Counted from the stretch's first letter, positions 56,018 through 64,000 are shown. The stretch: 64,000 bases of DNA from Sorangium sp025924095 (GCF_051521505.1 NZ_CP150356.1:2666001-2730000); one strand, 5' to 3'. The notes: a model not told the origin generated them from the letters alone. A program made the numbers and translations.

Positions 56018-56851
56018 TCAGCGCCGACCGAGCTCGGTCCGCACCTCGAGCAGGAGCTCGAAGCCCACGAATTGCGCGATGGCGGTGGCCCGCTCGTAGT
56101 TGGCCGTGTCCTTCCAGCCCGAGATCAGCACCGGCCGGTAGACGCAGCTGACGCCGAGGACGGCGCGGCGCGACACCTCCAGCTCGACGCCGACGCCGCT
56201 GAAGATGAGCGCGCCGCCCGTCTCGACGCCCCACTCGTTGCCGTAGACGATGCCGCCGATGCCGGCGGAAAAATACGGGGCCGCTCGGTAGCCGATGTCG
56301 GGCAGGTACCTCATCTCGGCGCGCAGCTGCTGGAAGATGCCAAGCCGGTAGAGGTTGCTCGAGTCCATCTTGGTGAACTGGTACGCGCCGCCGAAGTACC
56401 AGGGGCCCGGCGAGCGGTACCCGCCGCGGATCGCGAGCCCGCCGCCGCTGCCCAGGATGCACGAGTACAGGGGCCCCGACCGCGGGCAGACGGCGCCGGG
56501 GTCGAGGCTGATCTCCGCCACGAGGGCGACGCCGTACTGCACGTACTCGACGTGCAGCGGCGGCGGCCGGGCGGCGAGCTCGACGCCCGGCTTGACGGGA
56601 GGCGGCAGCGGCTGCGCGGGGGTGGCCTCGTTCCCCTGCGCGGCGCCCTCGGTGGGCGTGGCGAGGCCGGCGTCGATCCTCTCGCCCGCGGCCTCGCCTG
56701 TCCTGGCGCCGGCGGGTACGTCCGGCGCGGCGCGGGGGAGGTCGCTCTCGGTCTCGCGATCCGGCGGAGCGGCCGGCGCTGTCAAGGACAGCAGGGCTCC
56801 TGCCGCGAGGGTCGCAGCCGGGAGCGCGCCGGGCGGAGGTCGTAAACGCAC
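56018..56851 (-). CDS. Outer-membrane beta-barrel-like protein
   Basis: 277 aa. Signal peptide LPAATLAAGALLSLTAPAAP, followed by a Pro/Ala-rich spacer to about 90. The rest consists of alternating strands with aromatic and Gly residues (YVQYGVALVAEISLDPGAVC, GLAIRGGYRSPGPWYFGGAY, YFSAGIGGIVYGNEWGVETG, LIFSGVGVELEVSRRAVLG), consistent with an 8-10 strand barrel. Two Cys could form a disulfide. It lies 74 bp upstream of the FHA scaffold gene and is the first gene of the putative signalling operon. Function unknown. Confidence 0.75.
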   Translation of the reverse strand: MRLRPPPGALPAATLAAGALLSLTAPAAPPDRETESDLPRAAPDVPAGARTGEAAGERIDAGLATPTEGAAQGNEATPAQPLPPPVKPGVELAARPPPLHVEYVQYGVALVAEISLDPGAVCPRSGPLYSCILGSGGGLAIRGGYRSPGPWYFGGAYQFTKMDSSNLYRLGIFQQLRAEMRYLPDIGYRAAPYFSAGIGGIVYGNEWGVETGGALIFSGVGVELEVSRRAVLGVSCVYRPVLISGWKDTANYERATAIAQFVGFELLLEVRTELGRR

Positions 56852-57072
56852 GAGCTGCTTGAGATACGCGAGAGATCTGCCGCCGGCAACGCCCCTCCGC
56901 GGCGCGGGCGACGGGGCCCGTGGGCGGCCGTCCGGCCCCGGGCCTCTCGGCGCGCCGGCGGCACGCCCCAGGAAAAGAGGGGACGGGAAGGGGAGGCGAG
57001 CGGTCTCTTGGAGCTCAACGCCATACGCCGCTTGACGGCGGCTGCGAGGGTCGCCTAAACGAAGCCACCTTC

Positions 57073-57459
57073 ATGGAGATTCACCTCGACAAGCGTGCCG
57101 TAAAGCAGATCCGCCTCTCTGCGGCGGATGCCGTTGAGGAAGGCGACACCGAAGCGCTGCGCGAGGACGTCCTCGAAGCGTTCTCGGAAGAGCAGGTCGA
57201 AGAGATCGAGCGTCGTCTGGACAGCGGTGATTTTTTTGAGTTCTTGACCGACGTGCTCGACGAGTGGGGGGGCGACGACGTGGACGAGCTCTTCGAGCTC
57301 CTCGAGACGCAGCTCGGCGACATCGGCATCGATCTGAAGTCCGAGCCGCGCGAGGACGACGATGACGTCGACGAGGCCGAGGACGACGACCTCGCCGACG
57401 ATGACGACGAGGAGGACGACGACGCCGAGCTCGAGCCCGCGGACGACGAGGACGACTGA
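57073..57459 (+). CDS. Small acidic protein of unknown function
   Basis: 128 aa from the ATG at 57073. Residues 1-85 look folded and helical: MEIHLDKRAVKQIRLSAADA, VEEGDTEALREDVLEAFSEE, QVEEIERRLDSGDFFEFLTD. The last 45 residues are almost pure Asp/Glu (DDDDVDEAEDDDLADDDDEE). It is about 128 aa with an extreme negative charge. No family recognised; acidic tails of this kind bind basic proteins or mimic nucleic acid. A clear intrinsic terminator follows at 57499. Confidence 0.75.
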   Translation: MEIHLDKRAVKQIRLSAADAVEEGDTEALREDVLEAFSEEQVEEIERRLDSGDFFEFLTDVLDEWGGDDVDELFELLETQLGDIGIDLKSEPREDDDDVDEAEDDDLADDDDEEDDDAELEPADDEDD

Positions 57460-57498
57460 GCGCGGGCGGGCCGCCGCCACGGCGACGCGCCGGGCGGC

Positions 57499-57521
57499 GC
57501 CCCCGCGTCAAGGGGCTTTTT
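57499..57521 (+). terminator. Intrinsic terminator after the acidic protein gene
   Basis: GCCCC at 57499-57503 pairs with GGGGC at 57512-57516, an 8-base loop between them, followed by TTTTT at 57517-57521. It lies 40 bases after the stop and overlaps the 3' end of the convergent TPR gene. Confidence 0.75.
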
Positions 57522-58620
57522 CACCGTCGAGCTCGCGGACGATGTAGTCCGCGCACGGGCGCTGCGCCGCCGGGAGCGACGGGCAAATCGCGTGCGCGCA
57601 ACGCGCGTAGCGCGAGTCGGGGAGCTCCCGGGTGATCAACGCCGCGGTGGCGCACGCTTCCCTGGTCCGGCCCTCCTCGCGCCACAGCTTCGCCTCGGCC
57701 CAGAGCGCGTCGTCGCGCAGGATGGACGCGGGGTGGTTCGTGTAGAGCTTGCGCAGCTCGCGGCGCGCGGCCGCGCGATCGCCGAGCGCGTCGCGGTAGA
57801 GGCGCGCGATCTCCAGCTGCGCGTCGTCGAACTTCTCGCGGTCGTAGCTGCCCGTCACGGCGGACTCGCGCGGCGCGAGCATCTCCCTCAGGTAGCCGAT
57901 GGCCTCCTCGGGGCGCCCGAGGGAGGCGGCGATCTCCGCCGCGTGGAACAGCGCGTTGTCCGTCAGGTTGCCGGCGGGGTACGGGTGCGCGCGCGCGGTC
58001 GCGACGAACGCGCGCAGCGCGCCCTCGCGATCGCCGCTGCGCTCGAGGAGCAAGCCCGCGTGGTAGGCGACGTCCTGGTCGAGCGCTGTCCCGCGGAACG
58101 ACGGGCCTTGTCGCCGCAGCCACGCGAGCGCGCCGCCCGCGCCGGCGCGCTCCTCCTCGCGCTGGATGAGCCGCTTCAGCGCGTTGCGCGCGAGCCCGTG
58201 CGACGGGTGTCGACGCGTCGCCGCGAGGAGCCTCGCGAAGCCCGCGTCGGTGTCGCCGTGCTCGATCGCGAGATCGGCGAGCTCGAACTCCGCGCGCACC
58301 GAGCGCGGCCCATGCGGCGAGTCGGCGAGCAGCCGCTCGTACGACGCGCGCGCCTCGCCCCAGGCCTCCGCGCGCTCGAAGGCGCGCGCTTGCATGAGCC
58401 GCGCCTCGTCGCGGTCCTTCACGCGCAGCGCGCGCGAGGCGGCGCCGTCGAACGAGCGGGCCGCCTCGCGGTAGCGCCCCGCGTGGTAGGCGCGCTCACC
58501 GGCGCCCATCGCGGCGAGGTAGGCGTCGCCGCGCGCCGGCGCGCACGCGGGGCCGAGCAGCGCGGCGATCGCGAGGGCGAGCGCCGCGGCGGAGGCGTTC
58601 GCGGCGATGCGACGGCTCAT
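57508..58620 (-). CDS. TPR-containing lipoprotein-like secreted protein
   Basis: 370 aa, ATG at 58620 overlapping the threonine aldolase stop (ATGA). The signal segment SAAALALAIAALLGPAC ends in Cys and may be lipidated (imperfect lipobox). TPR-like helices run from about 30 to 330: MGAGERAYHAGRYREAARSF, MQARAFERAEAWGEARASYE, DLAIEHGDTDAGFARLLAAT, YHAGLLLERSGDREGALRAF, HAAEIAASLGRPEEAIGYLR and LEIARLYRDALGDRAAARRE. The pattern resembles YbgF/BamD-type repeat proteins of the envelope. C-terminal Cys pair in YARCAHAICPS. Substrate or partner unknown. Confidence 0.85.
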   Translation of the reverse strand: MSRRIAANASAAALALAIAALLGPACAPARGDAYLAAMGAGERAYHAGRYREAARSFDGAASRALRVKDRDEARLMQARAFERAEAWGEARASYERLLADSPHGPRSVRAEFELADLAIEHGDTDAGFARLLAATRRHPSHGLARNALKRLIQREEERAGAGGALAWLRRQGPSFRGTALDQDVAYHAGLLLERSGDREGALRAFVATARAHPYPAGNLTDNALFHAAEIAASLGRPEEAIGYLREMLAPRESAVTGSYDREKFDDAQLEIARLYRDALGDRAAARRELRKLYTNHPASILRDDALWAEAKLWREEGRTREACATAALITRELPDSRYARCAHAICPSLPAAQRPCADYIVRELDGEKAP

Positions 58621-59711
58621 GCGCGCACGCCCGCGGCGCCGCGATCGCGCGGCGAAGACAGCACCTCGGCGAGCGCCTCGGCGAGGGCGCTCGCCGCGGG
58701 CACGACCTGCTCGGGCGCGACGTCGAGGTGGGTCACGGCGCGGACGGTGCACCTGCCCGTCGCCCCGACGAGCACGCCGCGCCGCCGCGCAGCGTCGACG
58801 AGCCGCTCGGCCGGGATCCCCGGCGCGTCGACGTAGAGGATGTTCGTCTCGGGCTCGTCGATCGTCGCGGGCGGCGCCTCTGCTCCGGCCGAGCGGGCGG
58901 CGCGGTGCGCCGCGTCGCGCATCGCCCGCGCGATGGCGCGCGCGGCCTCGTGGTCCTCGGCGATGCGGCCCTGGTGGTGCGCGAGCGCGTACAGGGCGGC
59001 GGCGGCGAGCACGCCGGCCTGCCGCATGCCGCCGCCGAGCATCTTCCGGAAGCGCAGCGCGGCGCGCGCCACGTCGGCGCCGCCGCACAGCGCGGAGCCG
59101 ACCGGGGCGCCGAGCCCCTTCGAGAAGCACACGCTCACCGTGTCGAACGGCCGCGCGAGCTCGGCGACCGTCCGGCCGGAGGCGACCGCCGCGTTCCAGA
59201 GGCGCGCCCCGTCGAGGTGGAGCGCGAGCCCGTGCGCGCGCGCGACGGACGCGATGGCGACGACGTCATCTTGCGGGAAGACCCGCCCGCCGGCGCGGTT
59301 GTGGGTGTTCTCGATCGCGACGACGCGCGTGCGCGGCAGGTAGTACTGCGGCGGCTTGATCGCGTCCTCGACGTCCGCCGCCTTGAACAGGCCGCCGCGC
59401 CCGGCGAAGACGAACTGCACGCCGCTCCAGGCGGGGGCGGCGCCGCTCTCGTAGAACGCGCAGTGCGCGCCCTCGCCCGCGATCACCTCGTCGCCGCGCT
59501 GCGTGTGGCAGAGCAGCGCGATCTGGTTGCCCATCGTCCCGCTCGGCACGAACAGCGCGGCCTCCTTGCCCGTCAGCTCCGCGACGCGCTCCTCGAGCCT
59601 GCGCACGGTAGGGTCCTCCCGGTACACGTCGTCGCCGACCTCGGCCGCCGCCATGGCCGCGCGCATGGCCGCGGTCGGTCGGGTCACCGTGTCGGAGCGG
59701 AGATCGATCAT
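58617..59711 (-). CDS. Threonine aldolase (beta-eliminating lyase family)
   Basis: 364 aa from the ATG at 59711, with a strong AGGAGG ribosome site. The fold-type I PLP enzyme shows IDLRSDTVTRPTAAMRAAMA at the start, EVGDDVYREDPTVRRLEERV, FVPSGTMGNQIALLCHTQRG, VVAIENTHNRAGGRVFP, LALHLDGARLWNAAVASGRT and FDTVSVCFSKGLGAPVGSAL with the PLP lysine in CFSKGLG. It splits L-threonine (or allo-threonine) to glycine and acetaldehyde. Glycine cleavage genes lie elsewhere in the window and are not linked. Confidence 0.95.
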   Translation of the reverse strand: MIDLRSDTVTRPTAAMRAAMAAAEVGDDVYREDPTVRRLEERVAELTGKEAALFVPSGTMGNQIALLCHTQRGDEVIAGEGAHCAFYESGAAPAWSGVQFVFAGRGGLFKAADVEDAIKPPQYYLPRTRVVAIENTHNRAGGRVFPQDDVVAIASVARAHGLALHLDGARLWNAAVASGRTVAELARPFDTVSVCFSKGLGAPVGSALCGGADVARAALRFRKMLGGGMRQAGVLAAAALYALAHHQGRIAEDHEAARAIARAMRDAAHRAARSAGAEAPPATIDEPETNILYVDAPGIPAERLVDAARRRGVLVGATGRCTVRAVTHLDVAPEQVVPAASALAEALAEVLSSPRDRGAAGVRA

Positions 59712-59775
59712 CGCTTGCCTCCTGAAACCTCGGCTGTCGGCCCGCGCCGACATGCTAGCACCGCGCCCTGCGCCC

Positions 59776-61350
59776 CTACGCGGGGCTCTCCGCCGCGAGC
59801 CGCGGGAAGCGCTCGGCCATCCGCCACGCGATGCGCGTCGCCATCGCCATGATCGGCACCTGCGAGTTCACGCCGATGCTCGTGGGGAGGATGGAGCCGT
59901 CGGCCACGAAGAGCCCCGGCAGCTCGAAGCACTCGCCGTCCTGGTCAACGATCCCGCGCCGGGGATCGTTCGCCACCCGCGCGCTCCCGAGCGGGTGGAA
60001 CGCCATGCACTCGATGCGGCGCGCGTCGATGGACGCGCGCTCGGCCGCGAGCGCGGCGTCCATCGACGTGATCGGCGGCTCGCCGATCATCGCGGTGTAG
60101 ACCTCGCGCGCGCCGGCGGCGATCGCCATCTCGCTGAGGAGGGTGATCGAGCGGCGCAGCCGCGCGAGATCCCGCGGCGCCATCGCGTACGAGACGAGCG
60201 GCTCGCGGCCGGGGCCGGGGCGGACGCGGCCGCCGCCCTCGTCGTGGATCATGGCGCCGAAGACGGCGCAGCGCGGCAGCGCGCGGACCCGCCGCCGCAG
60301 CGCGGGCCCGACGCCGGGGAGGCCCGCTGCGAGCACGTTCACCGCCGAGTAGACGCCGACGAGCTTGATCCCCTCGGCGTCGAAGTGGTCGGAGTAGACG
60401 CTCTGGAGCGCGCCGTCCCAGCCGTTCAGCGCGTCGTCGAACCGCGCGACAACGCGCACCGCGGGGTGCAGCGTCACGTCGTTGCCGAGCGCGCCGCTCG
60501 CCTTGAAGGCGCCCGCCGTGCGGAGGAGCAGCGGCGTGTGCAGCGTGCCGCACGCCGCGACCACGGCCTTCGCGCGCACGCGGAACCGGCGCGGCGGAGC
60601 CCCCGGCTCGCCGCCGAGCAGCCTCCCCTCGACGCCGGCGGCGCGCCCGCGCTTCACGTCGATCCGCTCGACCAGCGCGTCGGCGACGACGCGCGCGCCG
60701 TGCGCGGTGGCTGACGGCAGGTAGGCGACGTCGACCGAGCGCTTCGCCCCGGCGGGGCAGGTGAAGTTGCACCGGCCGTTCCCCTCGCACGCGTCGCCGG
60801 TGTTGCGGCGGAGCGGGCGCATCGGGATGCCGAGCCGCCTCGCCCCCTCGACGAACCGCGCCGTCGACGCGGAGCGCATCGCCTCGGGGACCTCGCGGAC
60901 GTCGAGCCGCTGCTCGACGCTCTCGTACGCCGCCTCGAGCGCGCGCTCCGACAGCTCGTCGAGGCCGAGGTCGCGCACCCACCGCGCGTGGACGCCGCCC
61001 GGGATGCGGAAGCAGACCCCGCCGGTCACCACCGACGAGCCGCCGACGGCGCGCCCCTGCGTGAGCGAGATGATCGGCGTCTGGCCCACGCCGAACGCCG
61101 TGACCATGCCGCCCTCGCGGAACAGCCGCCGCAGCGACTCGCTGGGCTTCCAGCGCTGGTAGTCGTCGGGGCGGTAGTAGGGGCCCTCCTCCAGCACGAT
61201 GACGCGGCGCCCCGCCTCGGCGAGCAGCGCCGCGACGACCGCGCCGCCGGCGCCGGAGCCGACCACGACGACGTCGCACGGCTCGTCGAACCCGGCCGGC
61301 AGGTCGCGCCCGCGGACGATCGGCTCGCTCGACGCGATGGCGCCGGTCAC
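59776..61350 (-). CDS. GMC family FAD-dependent oxidoreductase
   Basis: 524 aa from a GTG at 61350 that overlaps the previous gene (GTGA). FAD motif VVVGSGAGGAVVAALLAEAG near residue 30, a second motif QGRAVGGSSVVTGGVCFRIP, and the conserved C-terminus MAFHPLGSARVANDPRRGIV and ELPGLFVADGSILPTSIGVN with the catalytic His. A Cys-rich segment (DACEGNGRCNFTCPAGAKRS, residues about 185-205) marks the subgroup close to long-chain alcohol and cholesterol-type oxidases. It oxidises an alcohol to a ketone or aldehyde using oxygen or another acceptor; the substrate is unknown. Confidence 0.93.
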   Translation of the reverse strand: MTGAIASSEPIVRGRDLPAGFDEPCDVVVVGSGAGGAVVAALLAEAGRRVIVLEEGPYYRPDDYQRWKPSESLRRLFREGGMVTAFGVGQTPIISLTQGRAVGGSSVVTGGVCFRIPGGVHARWVRDLGLDELSERALEAAYESVEQRLDVREVPEAMRSASTARFVEGARRLGIPMRPLRRNTGDACEGNGRCNFTCPAGAKRSVDVAYLPSATAHGARVVADALVERIDVKRGRAAGVEGRLLGGEPGAPPRRFRVRAKAVVAACGTLHTPLLLRTAGAFKASGALGNDVTLHPAVRVVARFDDALNGWDGALQSVYSDHFDAEGIKLVGVYSAVNVLAAGLPGVGPALRRRVRALPRCAVFGAMIHDEGGGRVRPGPGREPLVSYAMAPRDLARLRRSITLLSEMAIAAGAREVYTAMIGEPPITSMDAALAAERASIDARRIECMAFHPLGSARVANDPRRGIVDQDGECFELPGLFVADGSILPTSIGVNSQVPIMAMATRIAWRMAERFPRLAAESPA

Positions 61351-61946
61351 GCGCCACCGCCTGCGCCGGACGTGGCGGCGGGCTGCGCGCGCGGGCCCTC
61401 GTCCGCCTCCCCGCGCGGCGCGGCCGGAGCGACCGCGGCCGGGCGGAGCCCGGGCAACCTGCGCCGCGCCGCGGTGCTCTCGCGGTCGAGGCCCGTCAGC
61501 GCGAGCTCCGCGCCCTCCTCGAAGGCGGAGATGCACATGGGCACCTTGAAGGCGACGAGCAGCATCGCGAGGAGCCCGGAGCGGCTCGACTCCAGCGCCT
61601 CGAGGTAGGCGAGCCGCCGGCCGAGCGAGAGCCGGCTCATCCGGCCGAAGGCGCCGATCACGAAGAGCGGCAGCAGCTCGAGGCACGCGGCCAGCAGCGC
61701 GAAGCCGCGCCGCGTCTCGGGGCTGGCCTGCCCGAGGGAGAGATCCAGCGCCGCGACCGCGCGCTCGCACACCTCGGCGCCCGGCGGGGCGAGCTCGCCG
61801 CGCTCGTCCTCGTCGCAGAGCATCGCCTCGGCGGCGGACCACGCGACGCGGCGCGCCCAGGGCGAGAGCCCGCGCCCGGGGCGGTCCAGCCGATCGAACC
61901 CTCGCGCGGCGCGTTCGCGCGCGCCCTCTCCCGCGTCCTCCTGCAT
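61347..61946 (-). CDS. Small helical membrane partner of the GMC oxidoreductase
   Basis: 199 aa. Charged N-terminus, then helices with hydrophobic stretches (RRGFALLAACLELLPLFVIG and SGLLAMLLVAFKVPMCISAF) and SRLSLGRRLAYLEALESSRS between them. The C-terminal 50 residues are Pro/Ala/Arg-rich. The arrangement resembles the N-terminal helical part found in alcohol-oxidase-type GMC proteins, or the small subunit of membrane dehydrogenases, here encoded as a separate upstream gene. It is coupled to the oxidoreductase by a GTGA overlap, so it is probably its membrane anchor or maturation subunit; this is inference. Confidence 0.7.
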   Translation of the reverse strand: MQEDAGEGARERAARGFDRLDRPGRGLSPWARRVAWSAAEAMLCDEDERGELAPPGAEVCERAVAALDLSLGQASPETRRGFALLAACLELLPLFVIGAFGRMSRLSLGRRLAYLEALESSRSGLLAMLLVAFKVPMCISAFEEGAELALTGLDRESTAARRRLPGLRPAAVAPAAPRGEADEGPRAQPAATSGAGGGA

Positions 61947-62259
61947 GGCCGCGAGAGCCTAGCCCGGATCGACCCGGCGCCGAGATCCAAGGCGGCGCGC
62001 GTCGCGGCCGGGTGGTCTCGGGCGCTGGCCTCGGCCACGCAGAGGGGGCGCCCTTGAAGATCGGCCGCTGCTCGCCGCTGCGTTCGCGCGTCGTTGCAGA
62101 ACGACATCCTGGCGGTCCGCGGGAGATGCGCGCCGCGCGCTCGCGTCGAGGCCCGGGTCGCGCCGGGCCGGAGCGCGCTCGGCCGTCGCGCGCGCGGGCT
62201 GGCCGTCGCGGATCCGGTTCTGATATTCAGCTGAACGGCCGGGGGAACACGGAGGAACG
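61947..62259. other. Divergent promoter region
   Basis: 313 bases between the GMC partner gene and the plus-strand gene at 62260. It is GC-rich throughout, with a GGAGGAACG ribosome site just before 62260. I see no repeat, RNA gene or open frame of merit. Confidence 0.5.
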
Positions 62260-63879
62260 ATGGCGGAGCGATCGCTGCAGCACCGGGATTCCGAGAGCAA
62301 GGACGACGAGACGCTGAGGAGAGAGGCGCGCGTACACCTCGCGAGCGAGCCGGCGCTGCAGCTCGTGGCCGAGCTGATCGCGCGGCTGCGCGAGCTCGAT
62401 CTGCCGTGGTGGACGCCGGTCAAGCTGCGCGAGCGCTTCGGCGCGGTCGAGCGGATGGACTGGTTCCGCGAGCGGAGCGACGTTCGCCAGCAGATCACGA
62501 CCTCCCTCACCGGCCTCTCGCCGCGGGCTGCCCGCCGCAAGACGCCGGACTTCCAGGGCGCGCTCATCGACTCCGTCATCGACGAGGGCGACATCACCCC
62601 GCGCGCGTTCGAGGCCGCGTTCGATCCGCGCGATCTCTCCGTGTACGGCCCGGCCGGGGGCTACTGGCAGTTCTTCCGCGAGTCGATGCCGTGGGATCAG
62701 GACACGCCGCAGCACCAGGAGATCGTCGCCTGGCTGCTCAAGGCGCTGCTCGCGGACCGGAGCCCGTTCGAGGGCATCGGCAGGACGCCGATCCTGACGC
62801 CGTGGGACGTGCGCACGGCGATCGACGGCCGGCTCTGGCAGACCCGGATCCCGCTCGAGGTCCGCGTCGCCATCGACAACGCGCGGCTCAACCAGGAGCG
62901 CGAGCGCCCGGGCGTGCCGTTCCACGCCGACGGCGAGCTCGCGATCGCCGGGCCGGACGTGATCGCAGCGAACATCCCGCCGCGCGAGATCCTCCCCGTG
63001 GTGCAGCTCGCGCAGAAGGCGATGCGCTTCGACACGCTGCGCGCCGCCACGCCGAGGGCGGCGCCGGCGGAGCTGTCGTCAGGCCGCAACGGCGCGCCGG
63101 GCAGCGCGCCCGCGCCGGCAGCGTCGGCGGCGGGCGCTCCGGCGGCGTCGGTGTCGTCCGGCGGTGCGCCCGTGTCCAGACCGGCGGCGTCGGCGCCCGT
63201 CTCGCCGGGCGGTGCGCCCCTGCCAGCGTTTGCGGCGCCGGCCCCCGCCTCGTCCGGCGGCGCGTCGGCGCCGGTGGCGCCTGCCTCCGTCTTGTCCGGC
63301 GTCGCGCCTGATCTGGGCCAGGCCGCCAAGCCCGCCGTGGGCGCCGCTCCGGGCGGGGCCTCCTCCGGGGCGGCGAGCTCGCCGTCGGGAGGTCTCCCGC
63401 CCTCGGTGAGCAGCCCGCCGATCGGCTCTCCCGCGGGCCCGAGGCCGGCAGGGAGCATCACGTCCCCGAGCGCGATCGTGGCGAAGCCGTCGGCTTCGGC
63501 GGGCCCCGCAGCGGCGTTCGTCTCGTCGCAGGTGGCCGAGCCGCCGCGCGGCAGGCTCCCCAGCGACCCGGGCACCTCGTCGGCGCGCCCGTCGACGCCG
63601 CCCGCGCCCCCGGCGCGCCCGTCGACGCCGCCCGCGCCGCCCGCGCCCCGTGCGTCGACGCCGCCTGCGCCCCCGGCGCCCCGCGCGTCGACGCCGCCCG
63701 GGCCGAGCTCCTCGCCGGCCGGGGTCGAGTCGCTCGACGACCTCGAAGAAGAGGAGGACGGCGACGGAGCCGACGGTGCTGCGCCCGACAGCGAGCGCAC
63801 GAATCCGTGGGCGGTCTCGGGCGACGAGAAGGCCAAGGACGACCTGGACGACATCGGCGAGGTGGAGCCGGCGAAGTAA
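62260..63879 (+). CDS. Conserved-looking protein with long Pro/Ala/Ser-rich tail
   Basis: 539 aa, ATG at 62260 directly after GGAGGAACG. Residues 1-260 appear folded: LRREARVHLASEPALQLVAE, LRELDLPWWTPVKLRERFGA, FERMDWFRERSD-like text VERMDWFRERSDVRQQITTS, and DQDTPQHQEIVAWLLKALLA; it is helical, with several Trp residues. From about 290 the sequence is disordered: Gly/Ala/Ser/Pro, with RPSTPPAPPA and RASTPPAPPAP repeats near 450-480, then an acidic end (DLEEEEDGDGADGA). No family recognised. It may be a cytosolic scaffold. Confidence 0.78.
   Translation: MAERSLQHRDSESKDDETLRREARVHLASEPALQLVAELIARLRELDLPWWTPVKLRERFGAVERMDWFRERSDVRQQITTSLTGLSPRAARRKTPDFQGALIDSVIDEGDITPRAFEAAFDPRDLSVYGPAGGYWQFFRESMPWDQDTPQHQEIVAWLLKALLADRSPFEGIGRTPILTPWDVRTAIDGRLWQTRIPLEVRVAIDNARLNQERERPGVPFHADGELAIAGPDVIAANIPPREILPVVQLAQKAMRFDTLRAATPRAAPAELSSGRNGAPGSAPAPAASAAGAPAASVSSGGAPVSRPAASAPVSPGGAPLPAFAAPAPASSGGASAPVAPASVLSGVAPDLGQAAKPAVGAAPGGASSGAASSPSGGLPPSVSSPPIGSPAGPRPAGSITSPSAIVAKPSASAGPAAAFVSSQVAEPPRGRLPSDPGTSSARPSTPPAPPARPSTPPAPPAPRASTPPAPPAPRASTPPGPSSSPAGVESLDDLEEEEDGDGADGAAPDSERTNPWAVSGDEKAKDDLDDIGEVEPAK
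63573..63700. repeat. Short tandem repeats coding STPPAPPAP units
   Basis: Four variants of a 27-36 bp unit (GCGCCCGTCGACGCCGCCCG core) follow each other within the disordered tail of the protein encoded at 62260-63879. Confidence 0.75.
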
Positions 63880-64000
63880 AGCTGTCCGAGGGCGCGAAGC
63901 CGCCCGCGCGACACGACGCACCGCTCCGCCGCAGCACGGCGCGGCCGCAGCACGGCGCGCCGCGCCGCGCCGCCCAGCGCCGAGCGGCTGTCTTCATCTT

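Noticed and set aside
49478..56851. Type VI secretion regulatory module (PpkA/PppA/Fha)
   Set aside because: PP2C and FHA fit, but there is no VipA/B, Hcp, VgrG, ClpV, TssJ-M or kinase next to them, so a T6SS label is unsupported.
57055..57480. Antisense frame opposite the small acidic protein (LVVRGLELGVVVLLVVIVGEV)
   Set aside because: Hydrophobic reading is the inverse of the Asp/Glu codons; the plus-strand gene has the terminator and plausible start.

Overview
The window reads as chromosomal DNA of a large-genome, very high-GC myxobacterium of the Sorangium/Polyangium type (Myxococcota). This is inference from composition and gene content: very high G+C with strong GC3 bias, many secreted lipoproteins and outer-membrane proteins of unknown function, a Hanks-type kinase with a zinc ribbon, FHA/PP2C signalling proteins, a minor-pilin/PilY1 cluster, GTG starts, and frequent 4-bp stop/start overlaps (ATGA or GTGA). 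No rRNA, tRNA, CRISPR array, phage or insertion sequence was recognised.

Layout. 1-5427 (minus): a coupled operon of SDR, RidA, MarR, enoyl-CoA hydratase, acyl-CoA dehydrogenase and an old-yellow-enzyme flavoprotein that runs off the window. It looks like an aryl-CoA or alicyclic-CoA catabolic operon (2-aminobenzoyl-CoA type is my best guess), with an AT-rich palindrome in front that suits its own MarR. 5428-5920 is non-coding and repeat-rich. 5921-12197 holds a lipoprotein hydrolase, a SUKH-like protein, a ParE-type toxin-antitoxin pair, a Uma2 nuclease-fold protein, the transhydrogenase SthA and a TPR protein. 12241-17992 (plus) has a GT-C-like membrane glycosyltransferase, a lipase-like hydrolase, small secreted proteins, a frameshifted cysteine-rich gene, 42-bp repeats and a MerR regulator.

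18042-21052 (minus) is gcvT-gcvH-gcvPA of the glycine cleavage system, without gcvPB. 21157-28593 (minus) is a type IV pilus minor-pilin cluster in the order GspH/FimU-like, PilV, PilW, PilX, PilY1 and an extra lipoprotein. 28671-34791 holds a lipoprotein, a membrane-anchored parvulin, a MaoC hydratase, an outer-membrane protein and a Ser/Thr kinase. 34917-38157 (plus) is scpA-scpB, both with very unusual repetitive or acidic extensions. 38200-43593 has an XRE regulator, a lamin-tail-domain lipoprotein, an HTH/receiver-like regulator, PmbA/TldE and a membrane protein. 43751-45954 is larB-larC for the nickel-pincer cofactor, LarC carrying a long His-rich leader.

46114-49461 (minus) has a thioredoxin-rhodanese fusion and two oligopeptide-type ABC permeases, one with a large insertion. 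49478-56851 (minus) is the most intriguing locus: outer-membrane protein, triple zinc-ribbon/double-FHA protein, PP2C phosphatase, and two membrane-anchored trypsin-like proteases, one with an N-terminal FHA domain. The genes are packed tightly enough to suggest one operon that couples phosphothreonine signalling to periplasmic proteolysis. The remainder holds a small acidic protein with an intrinsic terminator, a TPR lipoprotein, a threonine aldolase, a GMC oxidoreductase with its small membrane partner, and a Pro/Ala-rich protein of unknown function.
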